The notes beneath the pieces are model-generated. The model saw nothing but the letters and a program-made list of their open reading frames with translations, searched no databases and was not told the DNA's origin. From Ciborinia camelliae (lineage: Eukaryota; Ascomycota; Leotiomycetes; Helotiales; Sclerotiniaceae): 64,000 bases of DNA. A program made the translations under genes and the position numbers. Positions 1 to 10,808 of this stretch are shown here, piece after piece. Location: contig JANPYM010000007.1 of the NCBI GenBank assembly GCA_025890175.1, positions 2,603,063 through 2,667,062 on the forward strand, read 5' to 3'. Within the stretch, counting starts at the first letter, position 1; every line of letters begins with the position of its first letter.

Positions 1-2
1 CC

Positions 3-2000
3 TCGCACCGCTCATCCTCGGCAGCTATAAATCGTGGCCCAAGAACCAGCGCTCCTGAAATTTTAGAAAGGGTGGAAACTATCGATAAGACGTTCGATAA
101 TGTATCTGTGCGACCACCTACGGCCACCACAAACGAACCTGAGAATGTGTCTCCAGAATATGTGGATGTATCGAAGGAAGAGAAACAGAGTTCACATATC
201 GAAGAGCAATCAATCTCTACAGATACATTCGATGAAATAATACTTGAGGAGCTGGAGAAGAAATGGATTCTGAATCTTAGCATGCATTTTAGGGACAAAT
301 CGAAAAGGGAGAAATTCTTTGTTACTTATGCAGAAACACCGACGCACTGGAGGAGGGTTACCATTTCTCTGGACTATAGAAATGCGCCGAGTAATTCCTT
401 GGAGGAAGAGCTACAAAGAACTAGGTTCCAGAGAGACAAAAGTGCGCGCATATATGAGGCTATTCGAGAATCACTCCAAGACATTCAATTTTACGATACT
501 GTGACGAATCTCAAGTTGGAGACACAGGACGAACGGCTCCATGTTCATGTTGTGGAAGATCTCTCCGAGGTTATTCATTACCCTCCCGTGAAGGCTCTCA
601 ATCATCTCACATGTCGCAGGGTTCTCGAAGAGGGGCTTGAATTCGATTCTCATCTATCTGGGTTCGTCTACAAAGTTAGGGTGGCCGGCCAAGTCTTCAT
701 CAAGAAAGAAATTCCAGGACCAGATCAAGTTGATGAATTTTTATATGAGATTAATGCTCTTCATCAACTTTCCGGATCTCATAGTGTTATTCAATTTGGC
801 GGCGTCGTGCTTGATAATGAAGCAAAATGTGTGAAAGGCCTTCTAATTAGCTTCGCTGAACAGGGAGCTTTAATTGATGTTATCTATGATGGGGAGGGGG
901 GAATCTCATGGGCGCGGCGGGAACGTTGGGCTAAACAAATCGTTCATGGACTTTCCGAAATTCACGAGGCGGGTTTTGTTCAAGGAGATTTCACTTTGTC
1001 GAATATCGTTATAGATGGGGACGATAATGCAAAGATCATCGATATAAATCGACGAGGTTGTCCAGTTGGATGGGAACCTCCGGAAGTCGCTGCACTAATC
1101 GAAAGCAACCAGAGGATTTCCATGTATATAGGCGTCAAATCCGATTTGTATCAGCTTGGGATGGTTCTCTATGCTTTGGCTACTCAACAGGATGAACCGG
1201 AAACTCAAAGACCGTTGAAATTATCGGCTTTTCCGCCTGATGTACCGGACTATTTTCTGGAAGTTTGTGGACGTTGTCTCAACGACGATCCAAGACATCG
1301 ATCGCAGGCTGCAGCCCTGCTCAATCTCTTTCCTGAGTTTGACGAGAATCGTGGTGTATATGATGATCAATCCCCAACTCCAATTGTGATTGATGTTAGG
1401 CATGTCGATGAAGGGGAGCTCTTGGTCACAGTTCATGATAATAAGAGACGGGAAAAACTGCATGATGAAGAAATTCCAGAGAGAGGTCGATCACGTTCTA
1501 AACCTCATTCGCCACCATTTATGGCATCGAGGCCACCGGAGACAACGACTGCCGATTTAGATACACATGCCATCAGGCCCTCACAAATCTTATTACCCCC
1601 ATCCACTTCTGGCTCCGATTACTCGAAAGATCCAATCAATCGGCCACAATACCAATACCAAAATACATCCACGATAGAAAACTCGACATTAGAAACTCGA
1701 CGGCAAGATTCTGAACGCCCTTCACATTCCGAAAAGGACACGGCAGATATCCAAACCCATCCCACGACAGAACAAGCGCGCAACACAGGAGCGAACACTA
1801 ATAATATATCCATGGCTTATGCGGGGGATCTAGCACACATTGGAACGGGCGTTGAAAGTGCACATATGGGAACCTATTCTTTTGAAGCGGTCAATCTAGA
1901 TGATGATGATTTAACGATAGATCACGAGGCGGGCAATGTTTTTTATATGAATCCGGATGGGGAGGAAAAGATCTTGAATGGAAATGGAAAACACATTTAA
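3..2000 (+). CDS. Kinase-like domain protein (5' end outside window)
   Basis: The reading frame is open from base 3 with no ATG, so the gene begins upstream of the window and only its C-terminal ~665 residues are visible. A divergent protein-kinase fold is recognisable. It has a VAIK-like lysine in VFIKKE (lysine codon at 702), a catalytic-loop QGDFTLSN (981-1004) keeping the Asp and Asn of HRDxxxxN, a DFG-equivalent DIN (1041), a PPEV equivalent of APE, and the helical-lobe stretch KSDLYQLGMVLYAL. The preceding part is acidic. The last ~200 residues are low-complexity, polar and probably disordered. Key catalytic residues are retained although HRD reads QGD, so it is an atypical fungal kinase rather than a clear pseudokinase. 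Substrate and role are unknown. No intron is needed in the visible part. Confidence 0.75.
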   Translation, partial: SHRSSSAAINRGPRTSAPEILERVETIDKTFDNVSVRPPTATTNEPENVSPEYVDVSKEEKQSSHIEEQSISTDTFDEIILEELEKKWILNLSMHFRDKSKREKFFVTYAETPTHWRRVTISLDYRNAPSNSLEEELQRTRFQRDKSARIYEAIRESLQDIQFYDTVTNLKLETQDERLHVHVVEDLSEVIHYPPVKALNHLTCRRVLEEGLEFDSHLSGFVYKVRVAGQVFIKKEIPGPDQVDEFLYEINALHQLSGSHSVIQFGGVVLDNEAKCVKGLLISFAEQGALIDVIYDGEGGISWARRERWAKQIVHGLSEIHEAGFVQGDFTLSNIVIDGDDNAKIIDINRRGCPVGWEPPEVAALIESNQRISMYIGVKSDLYQLGMVLYALATQQDEPETQRPLKLSAFPPDVPDYFLEVCGRCLNDDPRHRSQAAALLNLFPEFDENRGVYDDQSPTPIVIDVRHVDEGELLVTVHDNKRREKLHDEEIPERGRSRSKPHSPPFMASRPPETTTADLDTHAIRPSQILLPPSTSGSDYSKDPINRPQYQYQNTSTIENSTLETRRQDSERPSHSEKDTADIQTHPTTEQARNTGANTNNISMAYAGDLAHIGTGVESAHMGTYSFEAVNLDDDDLTIDHEAGNVFYMNPDGEEKILNGNGKHI

Positions 2001-3447
2001 GTATAGCTAGCATTCGGAATACATGGAGTGAGGGGGCGGCGGTATGTAATATGTTATGCTTTTTGGGTAAAAAAATTCCATGCACCTACCGGGCTGATTG
2101 GTATTTATGACTTTTTGTTTCTTGTTTCTCTTTTTATGGATTGATATTGATTGCATATGGAATTTGGGATTTGGGATTTGGGATTTGGGATTTGAATCTT
2201 TGGTGGTGGTGAGGTTAAACTTAAGCTTTTCTCTTTGCTGGCTAGCTGGTGTTTCGGGAATGGAATCTTTCTATGTACGATACGATACCTAAAAATAAAA
2301 TATGAATTGAATTGAAAATTGAAAATTGAAATATTGGAATATTGGAATTGAGATTGTCTCCCGCACATTCGCAATAATATCAAATATCAATCAATACCTA
2401 CCTACTGTACCTACCTACCTAGGTATGTATCATTAATGTCTTTCCTCCACAACTTACAAGCCCACGCATCCTTCTGGTCGGGTCCGCACTCCGTTCATCG
2501 GCTTAAAGTTCATCTGCATCTCGAATTCTCGGTGGGCTCCGCCCAATACACTAAGATGGGATCGTGGAGATGATTGGACGGTCACGGACTGAGGGTTGGG
2601 TTCGTTTACTTGGAAGTTACCTAGTATTGGTTCATCCCGGCTGGTTCTCTGGGAGGATGCAGGGGGATGGAATGGGGGTCTGAGACTGACTCTGATAATG
2701 ATGATGGATTGCCATTGATTGATAAGGTTGTCTTATCTATCCAATTGATTACTCGATTGGAATACCTATCTATCTATGTTCATTATCATCATTATTTTCC
2801 CATGGAAAAATTGTTTTTTTTTCCTTTGGCCTCATGGATCGATCGATCTTCAATTGTTCATTCCCAGACTGGATGCCCGCGACTTATCGCCGTTCTCCAT
2901 TTTATTGCAACTTGCTTACAGGAATCCAATGGTCGGCCTTCCCGAATTCCGCTGGTCTTTAGGTTTTGAATCTTCATGGATTTAGGAGGGGCTTTTAGTT
3001 TTAGTACTAAGTAGTGCGATGGGAATTTAGCTTGGAGATAGGTAGGTAAGGTAGGTGAGCTAATAGCTACGGATGCGTGGCGGATAGTTAGTCTGTCGGA
3101 ACGACATCTGGACTTCTTTCGTTGGAGTGGGTTTCGCCGGTTTCTTCGATTTCTTCCTCTCTCTATATCATTACAGTATTGTCATCGTGAAGAGTTGCGA
3201 ATATATATATCATATATCGTTGACGATCTCTTTTTTTTAATCCACCTGTTTTAATTTGTTATTCGGGTTGTGTCCTGCATTCAATTGTTCAATTGGTTGT
3301 GGGATCTTGATCTTGACTTTGACTTTGAGTTGACGGATATCGTTACATCAACATCACAAAAGGAATCAAGTTGCTGTAACTTGTCACCCTGAGATCTATA
3401 TTATAGACCATTTCTTTCATACTCAGTCATATATTAACCTCAGTACA
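2001..3447. other. Intergenic spacer / promoter region of the purine permease
   Basis: No credible gene. It contains a GGGATTT-type short tandem repeat at about 2160-2197, a CCTACCTAGGTA cluster at about 2396-2425, GATA-type motifs (for example near 2711 and 3042) and AT-rich promoter-like sequence just before the permease start. Confidence 0.6.
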
Positions 3448-5362
3448 ATGTCGGTGAACATCGACAGCGGACCACATGATGGACCTGATAGAATTATTCC
3501 CGAAAGCTCTCCCAAAAGATCGTTCGGAGAGCGCATAAACTCCACTGTGAGGGCTTTCACTACAAAAGATGGATTGATTGGGAACTATGACTATGGTATG
3601 CTCCAATTGTGATTGAAATGACGGAATTCCAAGCTAAATAGGCATAGCATTTCTCTTCAAACCCAATCTCCCCTTCATGAAGAAGTCGAAAAAACGAGCA
3701 CCATTTTTCGGCCTCCAGGATCGCATGCCGGTTATCCTAGGCCTCCTCCTCGGATTTCAACATTCCCTTGCCATGCTGGCAGGTATCATCACACCTCCTA
3801 TCATCATAGGTGGAGCGGCAAATTTCGATACGGAAACCACGCAATATCTCGTCTCTACTTCTCTCATTGTCTCGGGTATCTTATCCGCGATCCAGATTAC
3901 CCGGTTCAAGATTTTGAAAACCCCTTATTATATTGGCACGGGGTTGATTTCCGTGGTCGGTACCTCGTTTGCTGTCATACCGCTTGCTTCCAAGGGCTTT
4001 TCGCAAATGTACGATAATGGAATGTGCAAAACGGCGGATGATGGAACTCCATTGCCTTGTCCAGAGGCTTATGGAGCGCTCCTTGGAACGGCTTCGTTAT
4101 GCGCTCTTCTTGAGATAGGACTCTCCTTCATGACGCCTAAACTTCTCAAGAAACTTTTCCCGCCTATTGTTACTGGTCCAACCGTCATGCTTATTGGTGT
4201 ATCGCTTATTGAAACGGGGTTGCAAGGCTGGGCAGGTGGAAGTGGAAGTTGTATGTCCAGACCAACTACAGGTGACTACATGCTTTGTCCGTCGAACGCT
4301 TCTCCTCACCCGCTTCCGTGGGGATCTGCAGAATTTATCGGTCTCGGCTTCTCCGTCTTCATCACTATCATCATTTGCGAACGCTTTGGATCACCCATCA
4401 TGAAATCCCTCGCGGTTGTACTCGGTCTTCTAGTTGGCTGTATCATTGCCGCCGCATGTGGCTATTTCGATAGCAGTGGAATTACCGCCGCTCCAGTCGC
4501 CTCATTCATCTGGGTAAAAACATTTCCCCTCACCGTCTATGGCCCCTTCATATTACCCCTCCTCGCCATCTACCTCATCCTAATGATGGAAGCTATCGGC
4601 GACATCACCGCCACCTGTGATGTCTCCCGTCTCCAAGTCGACGGCGCCCTCTTCGATTCCCGCATCCAAGGCGGTGTCCTCGCCGACGGTTTGAACGGCA
4701 TGTTAGCCGGTCTCTGCACCATCACCCCCATGTCAACCTTTGCGCAAAACAACGGCGTCATCGCCCTCACTCGTTGCGCGAACCGCAAAGCCGGATTCGC
4801 CGCATGTTTCTTCCTCATCATCATGGGCATCTTTGCCAAATTCGCCGCGGCCATCACATCGATCCCCTCGGCCGTCCTGGGCGGCATGACCACCTTCCTC
4901 TTCGCAAGCGTCGCCGTCTCCGGTCTCCGCATCATCTCCACGGTCCCTTTTACCCGTCGCACGCGCTTCATCCTCACGGCTTCCCTCGCTCTTGGATATG
5001 GTGCCACGCTCGTCCCCACGTGGTTCTCTTACGTCTTTACGTATACTGGAGGGAATCGCGCCAAGGCGGGATTCTTCGATGCGATCGTTTTGGTCTTGGA
5101 GACGGGGTTTGCGGTCACGGCGTTTGTGGCTGTGCTGTTGAATTTGGGGTTGCCGGAGGAGAATGAGGATGAAGAGATGGAGAGTTTGGTGGGGGATTTG
5201 AGGGAGGAGAGGGAATTGGAGGCTAGAGAGGAGAGGGAGAGGGAGATGGAGGCAAGAGAGGAGAGGGAATTGCAGATTCGAGGTGTGGTGGGGGAACATG
5301 CTAGTGCCAGCGGAAGTTTTGAAAAGGGAAACTTGAAGACGGGGGAGGGCGAATTGAAGTGA
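3448..5362 (+). CDS. NCS2/NAT family xanthine-uric acid (purine) permease, UapA-like
   Basis: Plasma-membrane proton/purine symporter of the nucleobase-ascorbate transporter family. Exon 1 is 3448-3595. Exon 2 starts at 3648, or at 3642 if the upstream AG is used; the later acceptor keeps the UapA spacing around NYDY..FLFKPNLPF. The product is about 620 residues. Family hallmarks visible: the QH motif in TM1 (FQHSLAML), the signature QNNGVIALTR (written QNxGxxxxT[RK] in the family), the EAIGDITATCDVSRLQ segment, and about 12-14 hydrophobic spans. The C-terminal tail is unusual: an Arg/Glu-rich repeat (REERELEAREERE) predicted as a charged coiled coil. The tail probably serves trafficking or turnover, which is inference. 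Fungal homologues take up xanthine and uric acid and are controlled by nitrogen status; HGATAR-like sites upstream would fit but are not proof. Confidence 0.93.
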
Positions 5363-7461
5363 TGTGATGCGGTCTAATGTGATGTAATTTAATGTAATGT
5401 GCATGTGCTTTTCATTTGGATACTTTTTGTGGCTGGGCTGGGCTGGGCTGGCTGGGGATCCATAGGAAAAATAGAAAGGGAATTTATTTATTCATTGGAA
5501 AATGTCGGTTTACTTGGGGGGTTTTTTGGGGTGGGGGGAAGAGGAGGGGAGAGGGGGGGGCTATTATTATATTATACTATATGGATGGGAAAATAAATGG
5601 ATGTTTTAATACCTACTTAGGTATTTAGGTATTTAGGTACTTAGGTATCTACTGGAATAATATCTAATCTATATTTATCTCAATTTATCTAATAATATCC
5701 AAACTACCTAAGCTAAGCTAAGATCAAGCTAAGCTATGATCAAGTTAGGATCGAGATTAGAATCATTAGAATCATTAGAATGGAATGGAATAGAAGGTAA
5801 AACTTGGAAGTATATATGTACCGCAGGCAATTAACTGGTATATTGTATCGGACCGGACCGGATTTGCCAGGACGGGACGGGAAGATGGTAGATGGTAGAT
5901 CATCATGTATGTATGTATGTAACTTGTAACTTTGGGGGGGGGGGGATGAGAGGGTTGAAGAGAGAGAGAGAAAGAGATAGATTTACTCTTTTGATTAGGT
6001 ATTGTAATGTTGAGGTAAGAACCAACGACTGAACTTAAGATATTTATATATATGATAGACTTGCTGCTTGTATACTTGCATACTTGCGTCGGATTTTGGT
6101 TGGGATTATAGTAAGATTTATGTGGGTTGGTATGGATGGTTAGATTGGGTTGGATTGGATTGGATTAAAGAAGAGAAAGAGCAGATTACCAGTTATAGTA
6201 TGGATTATTAGTTAGTTTTGGGGCACTGAGAGGATGATGGGATGGGATGGGATGGAATGAGATGAAATTGGATAGTATAGGATATATAGATTTACCGATG
6301 CGAGAATTTGAAAGCTGGATGATTTTGGAAATTTTCATATTGGGAAATAGATATAGCAAGAGATCTGAGTCGTAGGTTTGCTCCCGAATTAAGTTTGCGA
6401 TTTCTTGGTTATTGATATTGATATTGATATTGATATTGATATTGATATTGATATTGATATTGATATTGATATTGATATTGATATTGATATTGATATTGAT
6501 ATTGATATTGATATTGATATTGATATTGATATTGATATTGATATTGATATGGAATGAATGTTGGGGTAGATGATATAAAGGGGGTTGATAGGTTGATGGG
6601 TTTGAGGGTTTGAATTTTGAATTTTAGATTTTGGATTTTGGATTTTGGGGAGAGGAGAGGAGAGATGGAATATAAATTGTAAGAGGGTGGAAAAGTCCGA
6701 AAAGTTCTGGTAGGGAGAATGGGAAGAGGAGGGCAGGCAGGGGAGATAAGGTTTAGATTTTTGTTTTATTTGGTTTTGAGATGGTGATGATGATGGTGAA
6801 GTGGCTGAGGTCTGGGATAGTTTGCCGTTGGAACATAGAAGGATGGATGAAAGGATTAAAAGGGGGGAGATCCTGAAGTCTAATGATGACAAATATGAAT
6901 CCAAATGATTTGTATAGATTTTGAAATAGGTTCATGTTGGAATGCCGGAGCGGGGTGGGAAAGAAGGCTATGTAGTGATATCATGGGACATCGTAGTAAC
7001 TGACGCTATAGAAAGAATAACATCCCCGAAAGCCAGTCAAGGTTTCAGAGTATGTTGAAACCTAGGAAGATTTCCTTTGAAGCTTCTTAGTGGTCTGGGA
7101 AGAGGGGAGTGACAGTAAAGAGGATTTTCTGATGCAATAATTCCAATACAGAGGTGCCAAGTAAGGAAGAGATGAAAACTTCCAACATTTCAAATGGTAA
7201 AATGCTAGCAATGTCTCAAAACTTTGAAAGGAGTATGGGCTGGTGGATTAGTGAAACTTCCACTAAAACGTAAGCTTAAGAGTAAAGTATGCTCAAGGAG
7301 AAAACACGCGAATCATGGTCGGGAAGGGTCGCTTAATTGTTGACATTATCGTAAACCTGTCGTATGTTCCACCTCATATCAGCTTTTAATATGTAGCTCT
7401 GTGCAATACCTTCTGAAAGTGCTGCATTCATCCACCCGTAACAAATTAACACTTCCGCCCC
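5363..7461. other. Simple-sequence-rich intergenic spacer
   Basis: No gene is supported. The stretch holds GGGCT repeats near 5430, a G-rich tract near 5510-5560, GGTATTTAG/CCTAAGTA repeats at about 5610-5660, AGCTAAGCTA repeats near 5705-5735, poly-G at 5933-5944, GGATGGGAT repeats near 6235-6260 and a long hexanucleotide microsatellite listed separately. The apparent reading frames here are artefacts of repeats. Confidence 0.7.
6411..6550. repeat. (ATTGAT)n hexanucleotide microsatellite, about 23 units
   Basis: Uninterrupted ATTGAT repeats for 140 bp. In one minus frame this reads as a Ser-Ile repeat, which is not evidence of coding. Confidence 0.97.
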
Positions 7462-8045
7462 CTACTGAACCAAGAGCTCCACTGCTCTACTCCCCCTCTT
7501 CTGCTCCGACAACTCCCAAAATTTGGTAGCAACGTGCTTCGGATTATTAACCGTCTCCTGCTCACTAACTGGACCTCCAACCATGACAAGTACAATGTGT
7601 GCTTTATCCTTCGTCTGCTCAATCAACAATTTGACCAAATTCGCCTGAGCAGCCTTAGCCATAGCCAAAGAGAATACTGGTGCAAAGGATTGATAGATAA
7701 TCGGTGACGAAGTGACAAATAGAGAAGGATGAGACTCTGGCTTTTCTTTCGCTAATGCTTTCAAGCCCGGAAGCAACACCTTGGCTGTAACATAAAGACC
7801 CAAATTCGGAATCTTAAAATCCACCACCATATCCTCCTCTTTATATTCGCCAAAATTTCCGTGGCTGACCCGAGCCGCGTTGTAGACTACAACTTCCGGG
7901 TCTTCCACGGCTTTTTTGAGGGCCGATGTTAGGCCTTCGGTATCTGTGGCATCGGCTGCATAGGTGTGAATTGAAGCTGATGGGGATGCAGCAATAATGA
8001 AGTCGGTAGATGCGGATAAGGTGGATTGAGATCGTGCGAAGACGC
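7462..8045 (-). pseudogene. Short-chain dehydrogenase/reductase remnant
   Basis: A 3' exon of an SDR-type gene, about 195 residues. It shows the family's mid and C-terminal order: an AADATD segment, VVVYNAARV (the NNAG-like strand 4), a helix leading to SSPIIY, then AMAKAA. A splice acceptor (CTTAG) lies just before base 8045 on the minus strand. I find no upstream exon with the TGxxxGxG cofactor loop before the neighbouring decayed gene ends at 8163. The catalytic Tyr of YxxxK is also absent (Leu at that place). It is most likely a 5'-truncated, non-functional copy. An intact divergent protein with a distant first exon is less likely. Confidence 0.6.
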
Positions 8046-8162
8046 CTAAGCCCAATTAAAAGTAATACATATCATCATTAAACCCAACGCCTTGATATAC
8101 GATACCATGCCCTAAGCTGGTCTTTCCATCACATTACACTTCTTTTCCTTTCTTGCCATTCA

Positions 8163-9735
8163 TCACCTCTTAATCGGTATCCTACTAACCACAATCGTCG
8201 TACTGTTGTAAATAACCTCATTTCCCGCAGCTCCTGGCGGCGTAATGGCCCTGAACCTTTCTTCACCAACATTCCCCGCAAAAATCATATCTCCGTCTTC
8301 AATAGGTATTATTAACCAAATCTCTTTGATAGTTTCCCTCATAAGTATCTCTGCAAATGAAATTCTTTTCCATCCTTTAATTCATTTTCATTTTTCTTGT
8401 TTTGTTTAACGTAGTTTCCACCATTATTTAGTGGTTTCCCCCCAGAAGGTTCGTTGGAATTAGATACACCAAGGGAGCGACCGATTAATGAGGGAAAGAA
8501 TCGGTCGAAGAGCGGTTTGAAGTGTGGGAGAGATGCGCAAATTACATTGATATTGCATTCGATGCCAGACCAGACAGCGCCGCCTACATTGTCATCTAAG
8601 ATTTGGTTAGAAGTCAGAATACCTCACTAGAAAGCAGTATGAAAAGACAATACTCACAGGAAGGATCTTGTAATGCCTGAGCGCCCTGTAAATAATACAG
8701 TCTTATCATGCCCGTCTACCCACCGCGAAAACAACCATGAGCGATATTGCTGCCTCTTTGGTATCTGAATCTGATATATCATTCTCATTGGTAAAATATA
8801 AATCACCAAGTCCTGAAAAATGCCATTGTGTCCCTTGTCCGTGACATGTTGGAGTACATTGAAACATAGTCGCAAGAACGCAGGAAACAGATATGAGAAT
8901 CGCAAAGGCCATTACTCCCCAGATGATGGTTCGGAGGACTTTTGAGGTGGCGAGACGGAGGTAGAAGATTAAGATGGCTACTTTGGTGACGGCGACGCAG
9001 ATGAAGTAAATACTTTCACCAGAATAGTAGAGCTTGAATTTGTGATAATATTGTCGCGATACTAGTGAATCTATACGGCCTGCAGCCGTATGTAGATTTA
9101 CTAAAGCGCTCGGCCGCGTACAGCCTATCCACCAGCTACATGGGATGTCGACATCCATATAAGCCCAGGATACAATATTATTCAATATAAACGTTGATCA
9201 ACAATACATATCACCGAGGTGATTTTAACAAATATTATTGGCAGTTCATACCTGAGTTTACTGAATTCACCTCTAGGGATGCGCTGAAGTTCGTGTCTTT
9301 AGCTAAATCGTATATATGTTGACCCAATCCGAATTTTACTTTTGTAAAACAGGTCAGTCATAAATTCGTACATCGACATCATTCTTCGACTTCAAAGTGA
9401 CAGTTCCATTTGGACAACGAAGCAAATGTCACGCTTGTATAGTAGAAGAATCAACGATTAATAGGATCAAGATCAAAAGCAACTGCCAAAACCCAAGCAG
9501 CGAGTATACACCAGTCATCAGACCCAAGTCCACCTTTAGCAAGCTTCAAACTAGTCCAAATTCTGATCGCTACAACCAGCTTGGTAATCACCAACATTGC
9601 AGAACATACTCCCAATATCTGGCCCACTTTGGAATCATGCGGTATATCAGGGTCTGCGGCCGACGTTGTGTGAATTGTTGGGGACTCGAGTGGAGGGGTA
9701 TAAAGCAAAACAAACAGTTTCTGTTTCCGAGGAGA
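8163..9735 (-). pseudogene. Decayed rhodopsin-like (SAT4/PTH11-type) fungal membrane protein gene
   Basis: Blocks of a seven-TM fungal 'rhodopsin domain' protein occur in the right order on the minus strand. They are GLGSDDWCILAAWVLAVAF (about 9540-9480), GLGQHIYD (about 9330), GESIYFICVAVTKVAILIFYLRL (about 9010-8945), DLVIYILPMRMIYQIQIPKRQQ (about 8808-8743), ISLMVVFAVG (about 8742-8715), GMIRLYYLQGAQAL (about 8710-8670) and, after an intron, DNVGGAVWSGIECNINVICASLP (about 8600-8530), ending with a stop at 8163. The blocks fall in different frames: a shift after QCTPT, a one-base loss at KRQQ/ISL, and a small deletion with shift before GMIRLYY. A start codon for the first block is not evident. 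Losses of a few bases and residues in otherwise family-like sequence argue for a recent pseudogene; sequencing error is possible but would need three separate events. Confidence 0.7.
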
Positions 9736-10297
9736 TAAATGACAGCAATTTTGTGCAGAAAAAAAGGGAGGTGAGACTTGTGAGAGGCCAGGCCCAATAC
9801 TTAAGGTGACAATGGCACAAGAGAAAGGTAAAATAGGATCAACATCTATCGCTCTCGAAACAAACTATTCATGCTTGTAATTATGCTCAAGAGAATCCTA
9901 AACAAGGTCTTAGTTTACCCATTGAGGTAATGAAAACATACTCAGATCTATCTGCAGAATACGCAAGGTCATACTCCCAGAATCCTTGAATAAAATGAGC
10001 CAGGAAGATGATATGGTATAGTAAAAGGTATAGTGTTGTAGGTTAGGAGTCTTGTATTCCTGGTCCAATGAGCTTGGGTTACAAAAGGATGGTGGTATTA
10101 ATGCGTGACAAAGTGATATGCTTGCAGAATCGTCGGCCAAGAGGCATGATCTGTCAGCGCCATCTGACCTACCTTGTCGGTAACATCATTCTGACACACT
10201 CGGGTACGTGCATATAACCGATGGCATTTTCGCACTCCAACTCAGCACTAATCATGTCCCACGAGTTATGTCAGTATGGGAATAGCTTCATGGATCA
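9736..10297. other. Intergenic, no supported gene
   Basis: Moderately AT-rich. A 76-codon minus-strand reading frame at 9910-10140 has no recognisable domain and no support. Nothing else is seen. Confidence 0.5.
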
Positions 10298-10437
10298 GCA
10301 ATCAGATAAAAGAACTATGCTAAAGAGAAAAGGTTCCTCTTGAAGAGATCACCACCTAGTATAGAGAGTGATCACGTGACTGGCGACTTGGTATTCACTA
10401 GGCAGGGGCCTAGGCAGGGGCCTAGGCATGACAATAT
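10298..10437. repeat. Dispersed repeat copy (matches 29669-29815 in inverse orientation)
   Basis: The sequence from AGATAAAAGAACTATGCT through a GATCACGTGA core to ATTCACTAGGCAGGGGCC and CTAGGCATGACA recurs, reverse-complemented, at 29669-29815. Here the AGGCAGGGGCCT block is doubled. A third short copy (ATTCACTAGTAGGGGCCTAGG, GCATGACAAA) lies at about 10620-10650. Confidence 0.8.
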
Positions 10438-10808
10438 CATCATAACATTCAATACCACTTGTAAGATACTCAAATACGGGGTTACTATTGGTACGGCATA
10501 TGCCGCAATATCGAATTTTGAAGCTACACGGATTATGTAAGACGGGTAGTGAAACCCCTCAATACGCGCCACCATTGTATGATTATAGCATATGGACTAA
10601 CTTGGAACGTTCTACATAGCATTCACTAGTAGGGGCCTAGGCATGACAAATCCCATCTTTGGATACCTAGGTAGTAGCTACCCCTCATAAAGTTCGAACG
10701 ATTTCTTGAGCTTCAACAATTTTCGAATCTTACATTTTCTCCAAAAGCTGCAAGTTTTCTAAACAACCTTTATCTATTAGACTTTTATACCTTTTACAAA
10801 CCGACAAT

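Noticed and set aside
4570..5404. Long antisense frames across the purine permease (149 and 223 codons)
   Set aside because: Shadows of a strongly coding, C-ending-codon exon; translations are Arg/Asp-biased and domain-free.
6389..6904. 171-codon minus-strand frame with a long Ser-Ile repeat
   Set aside because: It is the translation of the ATTGAT microsatellite and flanking simple sequence; no domain, no gene structure.
9451..9738. Opposite-strand frames at 9397-9738 (+) and 9451-9708 (-) as separate genes
   Set aside because: The minus frame is one block of the decayed membrane-protein gene; the plus frame is its shadow.
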